Part shown: piece after piece, positions 10,353-17,953 of the stretch
Layout: every line of letters starts with the position of its first letter
How positions within the stretch are numbered: position 1 is the first letter of the stretch
NCBI GenBank assembly: GCA_949878425.1
Contig: CATLAL010000001.1
Location: 62,001 to 126,000 of the forward strand
From: an uncultured Oscillospiraceae bacterium
GTDB lineage: Bacteria > Bacillota > Clostridia > Oscillospirales > Oscillospiraceae
Reading direction: 5' to 3'
DNA length: 64,000 nt
Translations under genes and position numbers: made by a program
Notes under the pieces: model-generated
Databases searched by the model: none
Told to the model about the DNA's origin: nothing
What the model saw: the letters and a program-made list of their open reading frames with translations, nothing else

Positions 10353-11811
10353 ACACGCTCTTAGTCATCCCCTTCTCCTCCGCCAGCTGCACGGTAAAGG
10401 AGAAGGTGGTAACGCCGTCCTCGCTGGCGGCGCAGATCCGCTCCCGGTGCTGCTCCAGGATGGTCCGGACAATGTAGAGCCCCAGCCCCACGCCGTCCTT
10501 GTCCGCGCTGCGGGACCGGTCGCTCTTGTGGAAGCGCTCAAAGAGCAGAGGGAGTTCCTCAGCGGGGATGGTCTCCCCGGTGTTGCGCACCGTCACCACC
10601 GCCTTCTCCCCCCGCCGCTCCAGGCCCAGAAAGAGCTTGCTGCCCTGGGCGGCGAATTTGGCCGCGTTTTCCAGCAGGTTGTAGACCACCTGGGTCAAAA
10701 GGTCGTTGTCCCCCAGCACCACCACCGGATCCTCCGGGATGTCCACCTCCACGTCCAGCCCCCGGGCGGTGATCTTCCGCTCCATGCTCACCAGCACCTG
10801 CCGCATGGACTCCGACAGGTCAAAGGGCCGCTTCTCATGGATGAGGTCCATGCTCTGGAGCTGGCTCACGTCCAGCATCCGCCGCACCAGGCGGCTGAGC
10901 CGCCGGCTCTCATCGGAGATGATGGTCAGATACTGCCGCTCCTCCTCCGGAGAGATCACCCCGTCCAGAATGCCGTCGGCGTAGCCGGCGATGGTGGTCA
11001 TGGGGGTCTTGAGCTCGTGGGAGATGTTGGCGATAAACTCCCGGCGCTGCTGCTCCGTGCGCTGGAGGGAGTCCGCCATGACGTTGAAGGCCTCTGTCAG
11101 CTCTCCGATCTCGTCCTCCCGGCCGGTGTCGTGGACCCGGGCGTCGAAGTTGCCCTCGGCGAACTTCCGGGCCGCGACGGCCATGTCCTTGATGGGCTTG
11201 GTCTGCTGCATGGTGGTGGTGGCGGTGGCTACAAAAGCCACCAGCAGCACGGTAATGGCCGTCATGCCGAAGATGCCCAGGAAGGCCCACCACATCTCCG
11301 TCATGGAGTTGGGCTCCGCCACCGCCAGCACGGGCCCCACCACGATGTCGTCCGTGACGGTCCGGGCCGGAATGGCCACCACGAAGCGGGGCTTCTCGTA
11401 GATGCCCAGCTTGCTGGTGCCGGCGTAGATCTCCCCGTTGGCCAGCTTCTCCCCCATGGTAACAGGCAGGGTGAGCCGTCCGCTGGTGATGCTCTCGTCC
11501 GTGCTGATAAAGCCCCCCAGGCTGGGAATCCAGATGAGGAAGTCCGTCTCGCTCATCCGCTTGGCAACCTCCACGATCTCCCGCACGTCGTCGCTCCACA
11601 GCCCCCCTGCCAGCACGCCGGGCTTATTGTAGGCGGACACCGCCATCTGGGCGATTACCTCCGCCTCGTCCGCCAGCTCGCTGCGCTTCTCTGAGATAAG
11701 ATAGCTGTAGGCCAGGGCGAAAAAGGACGTGCCCAGCAGCACCAGGGTCAGCGCCACCATCCCGGCAGTCACGGTGAACTGCCGCCAGTAGATGCCTTTG
11801 AATCTGCTCAT
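10351..11811 (-). CDS. Two-component sensor histidine kinase
   Basis: The 486-residue protein has two membrane segments (about 13-36 and 176-198) around an extracellular sensor loop of about 140 residues, a HAMP linker (about 200-255), the HisKA phospho-acceptor motif with His265 in ISHELKTP, and an HATPase_c domain with N-box (VVYNLLENAAKF), G1 (DKDGVGLGL) and F-box regions. It senses an unknown extracytoplasmic signal and phosphorylates the response regulator encoded 65 bp upstream. Position between the regulator and HtrA suggests an envelope-stress role (inference). Confidence 0.95.
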   Translation of the reverse strand: MSRFKGIYWRQFTVTAGMVALTLVLLGTSFFALAYSYLISEKRSELADEAEVIAQMAVSAYNKPGVLAGGLWSDDVREIVEVAKRMSETDFLIWIPSLGGFISTDESITSGRLTLPVTMGEKLANGEIYAGTSKLGIYEKPRFVVAIPARTVTDDIVVGPVLAVAEPNSMTEMWWAFLGIFGMTAITVLLVAFVATATTTMQQTKPIKDMAVAARKFAEGNFDARVHDTGREDEIGELTEAFNVMADSLQRTEQQRREFIANISHELKTPMTTIAGYADGILDGVISPEEERQYLTIISDESRRLSRLVRRMLDVSQLQSMDLIHEKRPFDLSESMRQVLVSMERKITARGLDVEVDIPEDPVVVLGDNDLLTQVVYNLLENAAKFAAQGSKLFLGLERRGEKAVVTVRNTGETIPAEELPLLFERFHKSDRSRSADKDGVGLGLYIVRTILEQHRERICAASEDGVTTFSFTVQLAEEKGMTKSV

Positions 11812-11876
11812 TGCGGGCCTCCCCTACAGGCAGGGCGCAGGCCGGGTCCCGCTGCCGGCCGCCGCCGCGCCCCAAA

Positions 11877-12563
11877 CTATTTTCCGGTCACCTCGAACTT
11901 GTACCCCACGCCCCAGACCGTCTTGAGGGCCCACTCGCTGGAGACGTTCTCCACCTTCTCCCGCAGGCGCTTGATGTGCACGTCCACGGTCCGGCTGTCG
12001 CCGAAGTAGTCAAAGCCCCACACCTCGTCCAGCAGCTGGTTGCGGGTGTAGACCCGGTTGGGGGTGGAGGCCAGGTGGTAGAGCAGCTCCAGCTCCTTGG
12101 GAGGCGTGTCCACCTTCCTGCCGTCCACCGTCAGCTCGTAGGAGTCCAGATTGATCTCCAGCTTGTCGAATACCAGCCGCTTCCGGGTGTCCGAGGGGAT
12201 CTCCGTGCGGCGCAGCACCGCGTTGATGCGGGCAATGAGCTCCTTCATCTCAAAGGGCTTGACGATATAGTCGTCCGCCCCCATCTCCAGGCCCTGGATG
12301 CGGTCAAACACCTCGCTTTTGGCGGTAATCATGATAATGGGCGTGCGGCTGGACTCCCGGATCTTGCCGCACACCGCCCAGCCGTCCATCACCGGCAGCA
12401 TGATGTCCAGCAGCACCATGTCCGGCTGCATGGTGCGAAAGCTCTCCACAGCGGCGCCGCCGTCAAAGACGGCCTGCACCTCAAAGCCCTCCTTCTCCAG
12501 ATACATTCGGATCAGGTCGGAAATGTTGTGGTCGTCCTCTACAACCAGTATCTTTCTCGCCAT
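11877..12563 (-). CDS. OmpR-family response regulator
   Basis: This 228-residue regulator has a receiver domain with the acidic pocket Asp10/Asp11, phospho-acceptor Asp53 in LLDIMLPVMDG and the conserved Lys in IVKPFE, followed by a winged-helix DNA-binding domain ending in VDVHIKRLREKV and VWGVGYKFE. It is the partner of the downstream kinase and presumably activates its own operon and perhaps htrA. A TATAAT box lies on the minus strand about 50 bp upstream (12631-12636), but the -35 box is weak, as expected for an activated promoter. Confidence 0.95.
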   Translation of the reverse strand: MARKILVVEDDHNISDLIRMYLEKEGFEVQAVFDGGAAVESFRTMQPDMVLLDIMLPVMDGWAVCGKIRESSRTPIIMITAKSEVFDRIQGLEMGADDYIVKPFEMKELIARINAVLRRTEIPSDTRKRLVFDKLEINLDSYELTVDGRKVDTPPKELELLYHLASTPNRVYTRNQLLDEVWGFDYFGDSRTVDVHIKRLREKVENVSSEWALKTVWGVGYKFEVTGK

Positions 12564-12692
12564 ACGTGACCTCCCATCCCCCCGCAGTGCGCGGCAGGGG
12601 GCTGCGCTCCTATTGTTAATGATACAGAATTATACCCACTGCTGGGAAAATTTGTTGAACGTTTTGTAAATTAGCGGCTGTTTTAGCCTGTT

Positions 12693-13868
12693 TTAGGTGG
12701 AAAACAGATGCTGGGAGGCGGTGAGCCGCCAGGCGCACACCCGGTAGCCCCCCTCCTCCAGGCCCTCCAGCAGGGGCGTCAGCCCCCCCAGCCGGCCGCC
12801 GCCCAGATAGACGCTCACGTCCTCCCGGTAGCGCCCGATGGTCCGCAGGAGGGTCCCGGCCTGCCCGGAGCCGGTCAGACCCCGGCTGCGCTGGTCAAGG
12901 GTCCCGGATACCCGGGCGCATCCCTCCGCCTCCAGCAGGGCTCCCAGGTCCGCCCCGCCCTCGTACCAGACCAGCTCCAGCCAGCTGCACGCGGCCTGCC
13001 ACAGCAGCTCCCTGGCCCGCTCCAGCTCGCCGGCGGCCTCCTCCTCGGTCTGGCCCGTCAGACGCAGGGCCACGGCGTGCCCCTGGGCCACCAGGCCCCG
13101 GAGCAGGTCCGCGTTCTCCATCTCCTCCGCCGTCAGCAGGAAGGTGGCCTGAACGCCCTCCAGCCGCTCCATGGCGGAGAGGGCGTCCGCCGCCTGGCAG
13201 CTGAGGATGAGATACACCTTCTGCCCCTCCGCCGCCTGGACGGGGTCCTCCGGCGTGCTGGGCGGCTGGTGGACCGGAGGAACCGGCCTCTTATCCGGAG
13301 ACGCAGTGGTCCCGCCCTCCTCCGGGGGGACGGCCGCCCGCTCATACTCCGCGTAGCGGTCCGCCATTTGGGTGGAGGCCGCGTCGATGAAGAAGGCGTC
13401 GTCCAGAATCGCGCTGGCGCTGGTTACCCGGATGAGGGGGACGGTATCCGTCAGGTTGTAGGTGTGGTTCAGGCCAAAGCGCTTGCACACCAGATCCAGG
13501 GGGAAGAATATCACGCCGCCCCGCTCAATGGCCCGGCCGCTGTAAAAATTCCCCTGCCGGTCATAGGCCACCTGCTCCTCCAGGTCAAAGCGCAGGTCCA
13601 CCTTGGTGTTGGCGGTGTAGAGCATGGCCAGGCCGCTGTTGGTGTCCCGCACATAGTTTACGCCCAGGTCCGTGCCCTCGAAGAGGCGGCTGGACACATA
13701 CAGCACCCCGCCGGAGAAAAAGGGCATGGTCTCGTCGCTGAGCTCCAGCAGCTGGTCGTTGACCGCGGTAAAATACACGTCCGAGAGGACCGCCCGGGCC
13801 CCGGGCGGCGAGAGCAGAGCCGCCAGGACCAGAGCCCAGGCCGCCCCCCGGCGCATCCATTTTTTCAC
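12693..13868 (-). CDS. Secreted stalk-domain protein with degenerate deacetylase-like C-terminus
   Basis: A 391-residue exported protein. A signal peptide (1-26, cleavage near ARA) is followed by a region like the copper-amine-oxidase N-terminal/stalk domain (VYFTAVNDQLLELSDETMPF, later GGVIFFPLDLVCKRFGL), a proline-rich linker (about 190-215), and a C-terminal part (about 220-391) that resembles a NodB polysaccharide-deacetylase barrel: VYLILSCQAADALSAMERL, VQATFLLTAEEMENADLLR, QGHAVALRLTG. The metal-binding Asp and His-x(3)-His of real deacetylases are absent, so this domain is probably catalytically dead and may bind a glycan. The fold assignment is moderate. Confidence 0.7.
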   Translation of the reverse strand: MKKWMRRGAAWALVLAALLSPPGARAVLSDVYFTAVNDQLLELSDETMPFFSGGVLYVSSRLFEGTDLGVNYVRDTNSGLAMLYTANTKVDLRFDLEEQVAYDRQGNFYSGRAIERGGVIFFPLDLVCKRFGLNHTYNLTDTVPLIRVTSASAILDDAFFIDAASTQMADRYAEYERAAVPPEEGGTTASPDKRPVPPVHQPPSTPEDPVQAAEGQKVYLILSCQAADALSAMERLEGVQATFLLTAEEMENADLLRGLVAQGHAVALRLTGQTEEEAAGELERARELLWQAACSWLELVWYEGGADLGALLEAEGCARVSGTLDQRSRGLTGSGQAGTLLRTIGRYREDVSVYLGGGRLGGLTPLLEGLEEGGYRVCAWRLTASQHLFST

Positions 13869-13922
13869 AGCGCTCCGCCTCCTTTCCCGGCGTCCGCCTT
13901 AGAGCCTGTTTTAAAACAGACG

Positions 13923-14795
13923 CTAGGGCTTGCAGGTCCCGCAGGGGGTATAGCCCCGCTCCAGCAGGTCCTGCCGGCTGCCGGCGTACTCCTGCCGGTT
14001 GGCCTCGCCGATGGAGCGAGCCCCGGAGCAGTCCGGCAGGTGGAATTTCTTGGAATTCGTGTTGAGCACGTAGACGGTTTCCGCCGGGGCCGTCTCCCCC
14101 TCCAGCCAGCTCTCCCCGGTGGCGTAGTCGATCACCACGCCGGGCTGGACGTTGTAGGCGTAGACGTGGAAGCGGATCCCCTCGCCGCCGTCCTCCACGC
14201 TCAGGGCCTCGATCTCCACGCCCCGGGCCACCAGCTCATCCTCCGCAAAGTGGGGGGTGACCCGGTAGAGCACATGGTTCTCCGTCTCCTTTACGTAGTC
14301 GGCCACCATATTCTCAAAGGGCAGCATGCCCTCTATGTTCAGATACCGGGTGCCGGTGATGAGGTTCTCCCGGTTGGCGTTCTCCCCGCTGAGCTGGTAG
14401 CCGATGAGGTGGCAGCGGTTGTAGAGGTAGCGCCCGTCCACGCAGTCGTACTTCACGGACTGCCAGCCGGAGGGCTTCACGGACCCGATGGACCCCCGCT
14501 CCTCCGTGGGCATCAGGTCAAGGCCCACGCAGGCCTCCGCCGCGCCGCAGCGGCCCAGATCGTCCAGCTCGCTGTAGGTCTCGTAGGAGCTGCGGGTCAG
14601 GTCCTCCTCCGTAAAGCCGGGTTCGTTGTCAAAGAGGGCTACATAGGGCTCGCCGGCATAGTCCGGGATGGTCTGGACGGAGGCATAGCTCACATCCCCT
14701 CCCTGCCGCTCCACGCTTCCACAGCCCGCCAACAGCAGGAAGCAGGCCGCCAGGGCCAGCAGGGCCCGGCAATATCTCTCTCGAATCAGCCTCAC
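13923..14795 (-). CDS. DNA/RNA non-specific endonuclease, lipoprotein
   Basis: A 290-residue nuclease of the EndA/NucA (beta-beta-alpha metal) family, anchored as a lipoprotein: lipobox LLAGC with Cys25. The catalytic motif is NRCHLIGYQLSG, with His129 as general base and Asn141 in the metal-binding helix (ENANRENLITGTRYLN). The first Asp of the usual DRGH is Asn-Arg-Cys-His here. The last 45 residues add a His/Cys cluster (KKFHLPDCSGARSI ... GYTPCGTC) of the Ada-like zinc type. It may degrade external DNA for uptake or nutrition. It overlaps the upstream 134-residue gene by four bases (ATGA). Confidence 0.88.
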   Translation of the reverse strand: MRLIRERYCRALLALAACFLLLAGCGSVERQGGDVSYASVQTIPDYAGEPYVALFDNEPGFTEEDLTRSSYETYSELDDLGRCGAAEACVGLDLMPTEERGSIGSVKPSGWQSVKYDCVDGRYLYNRCHLIGYQLSGENANRENLITGTRYLNIEGMLPFENMVADYVKETENHVLYRVTPHFAEDELVARGVEIEALSVEDGGEGIRFHVYAYNVQPGVVIDYATGESWLEGETAPAETVYVLNTNSKKFHLPDCSGARSIGEANRQEYAGSRQDLLERGYTPCGTCKP

Positions 14796-15196
14796 CTGCG
14801 ATAGACCTCCTTGGTAATTTTTTCATGGGAGGAGCCCGCGAACTCCTCCCGCCGTTCCAGCGTCCACCCCTCCAGGGGGAGGGTGCAGTACAGGTCCGCC
14901 GGATACCGGCGGTTCCAGCGGTAGACCACCGCCGCCTCCACCCGGTCCGCCCACGCCCCGGGGTCCCGGTCCTCCGCGAAGCACAGCTCCCCCGGTCCCG
15001 CCTGCTCCCAGAAGTCCTCCGCACAGCGGATGTTGGGCGGCGGGGAGGAAAACTGGCCCAGGGAGTAGCCGTTCATCCAGAGGGGCCGGCCTCCGGCCTC
15101 CCGGAGCAGGTCCTCCCGCAGCAGCCGGTCCTGGCTCTGTCGGCGGCGGTTGAAGAGCATCCCGCCCCGGTCGTCCACGCATACGATTGCGGTCAT
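14792..15196 (-). CDS. Uncharacterised 134-residue protein coupled to the nuclease
   Basis: The protein starts MTAIVCVDDRGGMLFNRRRQSQDR and has a strand-rich start and no signal peptide or membrane segment. Relatives of this family, with the VDD.GGMLFN.RRQSQD signature, occur in Firmicutes and are sometimes labelled ribonuclease Z, but I see no metallo-beta-lactamase HxHxDH motif, so that label is not supported. The pairing with the secreted nuclease (ATGA overlap) suggests a partner, for example a cytoplasmic inhibitor or accessory factor (inference). The start at 15196 is chosen because the upstream in-frame extension runs through the promoter. Confidence 0.75.
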   Translation of the reverse strand: MTAIVCVDDRGGMLFNRRRQSQDRLLREDLLREAGGRPLWMNGYSLGQFSSPPPNIRCAEDFWEQAGPGELCFAEDRDPGAWADRVEAAVVYRWNRRYPADLYCTLPLEGWTLERREEFAGSSHEKITKEVYRR

Positions 15197-15245
15197 ACCG
15201 CGCCTCCTCCCGTCCGCCGGAGCTTCGGCGGCGTTTCTACCTCCC

Positions 15246-15274
15246 AGTATACCAAGTTTTCCGGCGTTTGACAA
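15246..15274 (-). promoter_or_regulatory. Promoter of the nuclease operon
   Basis: On the minus strand TTGTCA (15269-15274) and TATACT (15246-15251) are 17 bp apart. The surrounding ~36 bp is nearly identical to the promoter of the AraC gene at 18889-18917. Confidence 0.8.
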
Positions 15275-15303
15275 CTTAAATTTATTATGTACCGGCACAG
15301 GGA

Positions 15304-15335
15304 AAGCCCTCCGCCTGATGCCAGACGGAGGGCTT
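15304..15335 (-). terminator. Terminator of the carboxylesterase gene
   Basis: Stem AAGCCCTCCG (15304-15313) pairs with CGGAGGGCTT (15326-15335), followed on the minus strand by TTTCCC. It lies between the carboxylesterase stop and the next promoter. Confidence 0.75.
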
Positions 15336-15369
15336 GTCAGCTGGATTAAGCCGGCGGCGCGGACTGGGA

Positions 15370-17424
15370 TCAATCCGCTACCGGCGTCGCCAGCTCCACG
15401 AGAGCGGCGTTGAAGTCGGGGGTCACGCAGCGGCTGTCCACGTCGTAGAGAATAATGTGGTCCAGATCGGCGCTGACAGGCTGGGCCGTCAGGCCGGAGG
15501 CGGAGGGGCTGCCGGTGGCGCAGAAGTTGGCCAGAGAGTTCGCCATGGTGTCGGCGGTATTCCAGGCGCCGGCCTCGCCGCCGTGGATCAGGTAGGGGGC
15601 GGTGGAGATGCTGTGGAAGAAGAAGGCGATGTCGGAGGTATGGGGCATGGTCGAGCCGCCGAAGGTGGGCATGGTGTAGGTAGTGAAGTAGTGATAGACG
15701 CTGTTGCCGTCCTCCACCAGACCGGCCATGGTCTTATAGGTCTCGTTGTTGAGATCCAGCGTGCTCAGGGAGTTCAGGTCGTAGAAGTCGTGGCCGGGAT
15801 AGGCGGCCTCAAAGGCGGCGCGGATCTCCTCCAGGCTGCCGGTACGGGTGGCGGGGACGCGCTCGCCGGCGTCGTTGCGGACGGTGGTGTGCCGCCAGGC
15901 CTCCATGCGCTCGTTTTTCTCGGCGGCGGTGAGGTTGTTTACGGCCTCCTGGGGAGCGCCGAAGCTGCTGAAGCCGTTCACAATGGCGTCAATGGAGCTG
16001 CCGGTGGCGAACTCGGCCCAGTTGCTTCCGATAAGGTAGGTGTAGTGGCGGGCGGTCTCATTCAGGCCGCCGGCGGTCAGACTGCCGGCCTCGTCGTAGT
16101 ACACGCCGTCAGCGGTATTGGTCATGCTCATGTCGGCCTCGCTGCACAGGGCGAAAAAGATGCTGTACTCCAGCTGCTGGAGGTACTGGAAAACGACCTC
16201 GTCAGGAGCGTTGGCGGCAACCTCCGCCAGCTGGTCCAGGGTAGTGCTGCCGGTGACGCCTAGGCCGTCGCCGTTGGCGCGGATATAGTCGATGAAGTCC
16301 GCGCTGGCGCGGACGGCGGCTGCCAGGGTCTCAGTCTCCTCAGCCCACGCCTCAGCGGACAGGGCGCTGGAGCCGAAGCCGCTGGCGATAACCACCTTCT
16401 GGAACAGATCCTCCTCCAGGGCCTTGGGGCTGGAGGCCAGGGAGCTGACCTTGGTGCCGCCGCCGGACTGGCCCATAATGGTGACGTTGTTGGGGTCGCC
16501 GCCGAACTGGGCGATGTTGTCCTTGATCCACTCCAGGGAGAGGACCATGTCGCTGAGGCCCAGGTTGCTCTCGCCGCCAATGGAGGTCAGGTCCATGTAG
16601 CCCAGCCAGTTCAGACGGGCGTTGACGGAGACAAAGACCACGTCGGTGTAGTCGGCGATGTAGCTGCCGTCGTACATCTTCAGCTCAATGGCGGAGCCGT
16701 TCTGATAGCCGCCGCCGTGCATGAACACTAGGACGGGCTTGCTGGCGGAAGAGCTCATAGAGTCGGTCCAGATGTTCAGATTGAGGCACTGGGACTCAAT
16801 GCTGAAGATGTCGGAATCCGAGGGGGTGTAGAACGCGGCGGCAGCGGCCCAGTTCCGGTACTCGGTCAGCGTGTTCTCCTGGGGGCTGACGGGGCCGTTG
16901 GTGGTGCAGCGCAGGGGAGTATCCGCGCTCTCGCCGTAGCCCTGGACGGGAGTGGCGCGCATGAAGCGCTCATTCTCGCCATAGGGGATGTTCTTGAACG
17001 TGTAGATGCCGTTGTCCTCATAGCCCATGATGTAGCCGTCGCCAAAGCCAAAGCGGCCGTTGGAGCCATTCAGACGGACAACGGCGGTTTTGATGGCCTC
17101 CGTGTTGGCGGGGGCGGTCTGAGCGCCGCCCTGGGTGGTCATCTGGACCTCGCGGGTGCTGCCGCCGATCCAGTCCACGTCCAGGCCCAGGGCCTCGGCT
17201 ACGGCCCGGATGGGCAGATAGGCGCTGCCGCCGATGATCACCGGAGCCACGCTCTCGCCGTTGGCGTCGGCCAGCTCCACGTCCTCCCCGTCGATGGTGA
17301 CGGAGACGCTCTCGTCCTCCAGGCCCGTCACCTCGTCGGCCAGGGCCGTCCCGCAGACGCCCAGCGCCATGGCCAGGCTCAGCAGCAGGGACAGGAATTT
17401 CCGGAACTTCGCTCTCTGCTTCAT
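15370..17424 (-). CDS. Secreted type-B carboxylesterase with N-terminal stalk domain
   Basis: This 684-residue protein has a signal peptide (1-29, ...GTALA), a copper-amine-oxidase N-like/stalk domain (about 38-97, with YLPIRAVAEALGLDVDW) and a carboxylesterase type-B alpha/beta hydrolase domain (about 110-680). The oxyanion hole is HGGGY (236-240), the nucleophile Ser320 in GQSGGG, and the probable catalytic His lies in TMPHTSDIAFFFH near residue 605. It would hydrolyse esters outside the cell, for example acyl or feruloyl decorations; the substrate is unknown. Its first 97 residues are close to those of the secreted protein at 45832-47613, and both genes have the same structured leader. GGAGAA precedes the start. 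Confidence 0.93.
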   Translation of the reverse strand: MKQRAKFRKFLSLLLSLAMALGVCGTALADEVTGLEDESVSVTIDGEDVELADANGESVAPVIIGGSAYLPIRAVAEALGLDVDWIGGSTREVQMTTQGGAQTAPANTEAIKTAVVRLNGSNGRFGFGDGYIMGYEDNGIYTFKNIPYGENERFMRATPVQGYGESADTPLRCTTNGPVSPQENTLTEYRNWAAAAAFYTPSDSDIFSIESQCLNLNIWTDSMSSSASKPVLVFMHGGGYQNGSAIELKMYDGSYIADYTDVVFVSVNARLNWLGYMDLTSIGGESNLGLSDMVLSLEWIKDNIAQFGGDPNNVTIMGQSGGGTKVSSLASSPKALEEDLFQKVVIASGFGSSALSAEAWAEETETLAAAVRASADFIDYIRANGDGLGVTGSTTLDQLAEVAANAPDEVVFQYLQQLEYSIFFALCSEADMSMTNTADGVYYDEAGSLTAGGLNETARHYTYLIGSNWAEFATGSSIDAIVNGFSSFGAPQEAVNNLTAAEKNERMEAWRHTTVRNDAGERVPATRTGSLEEIRAAFEAAYPGHDFYDLNSLSTLDLNNETYKTMAGLVEDGNSVYHYFTTYTMPTFGGSTMPHTSDIAFFFHSISTAPYLIHGGEAGAWNTADTMANSLANFCATGSPSASGLTAQPVSADLDHIILYDVDSRCVTPDFNAALVELATPVAD

Positions 17425-17448
17425 GTCTTTTCTCCTTCTTTTTTGTGG

Positions 17449-17660
17449 TTGCAGGATTTATCCAGACCAGCCGTCCAGCCGGCCGAAGGATACTGTTTTG
17501 CGCCCGCATGGGGAATGCTGGATACGGCGGAGCGTACCGTACGGTGAGGGAACCAACTCATCGGCTGCCGGCTTCGCCCGCCGTATCCAGGCCGCTCTCT
17601 GGGACGAACGGCGGTCAGCGGCGTGCACCTCCTTTGGACAGAAAGAGGGACGCCGGGAGA
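17449..17660 (-). ncRNA. Structured 5' leader RNA, copy A
   Basis: About 70% of this segment is shared with the leader at 47645-47850. Predicted helices (plus-strand coordinates): a 13-bp helix 17518-17530 with 17578-17590; 17592-17597 with 17606-17611; 17465-17471 with 17478-17484; and 17619-17624 with 17650-17655. Differences from copy B keep the pairs, including two-sided changes. The apical part inside the 13-bp helix (17531-17577) is the best conserved. It ends about 25 nt before the RBS, so it could control expression of the esterase. It does not match a riboswitch class I can name. Confidence 0.7.
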
Positions 17661-17756
17661 AAGCTTCTATAGCCCGCGCGCTGCCTTGGGGTAAGACCGC
17701 CTTTATTCTACAGAAAAAGCTCCTGTGAGAATACATGGAAACGCAACAAAAAGTAG

Positions 17757-17892
17757 TCATATTATTACCTCCGAACCGAAAGGCCGGAAGGAATATGTGC
17801 CATGCTCTGCGGTTGCCGCTGCTTACAGCGGCGAGCAAAACGGCTTGAATCAAATGTCATATTTCCGAGCTTTAAGCTCGGAAATATGACAA
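17757..17892. repeat. Three-hairpin repeat, copy A
   Basis: Contains three inverted repeats: TTACCTCCGAACC/GGCCGGAAGG-like, the palindrome GCCGCTGCTTACAGCGGC (17815-17835 region), and ATATTTCCGAGCTT/AAGCTCGGAAATAT. A second copy in opposite orientation is at 48215-48350, also upstream of a leader of the same type. About 130 bp, non-coding. Confidence 0.75.
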
Positions 17893-17893
17893 A

Positions 17894-17936
17894 CAGCCGC
17901 CCCATCCCGGGAGACACTCCCGGGATGGGGCGGCTT
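17894..17936 (-). terminator. Terminator of the AraC-family gene
   Basis: A perfect 18-bp stem, AGCCGCCCCATCCCGGGA with its complement, has a short loop (GACAC) just after the stop codon at 17954. Confidence 0.85.
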
Positions 17937-17953
17937 CAGACCGCTTCGGGCGG

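Noticed and set aside
13901..13922. AGAGCCTGTTTTAAAACAGAC resembling a MITE end (also near 4653)
   Set aside because: Only a short CTGTTTTAAAACAG palindrome is present, with no partner end or core block, so it cannot be called an element.
14792..15196. Ribonuclease Z annotation for the 134-residue protein
   Set aside because: No HxHxDH metallo-beta-lactamase motif and too short for RNase Z.
17425..17740. Short peptides encoded on the plus strand in both leader copies (similar GNAGYGGAYRTVREPTHRLP readings)
   Set aside because: The similarity follows from RNA conservation; frames differ in start and length, no RBS, and the changes fit base-pairing better than codon constraint.
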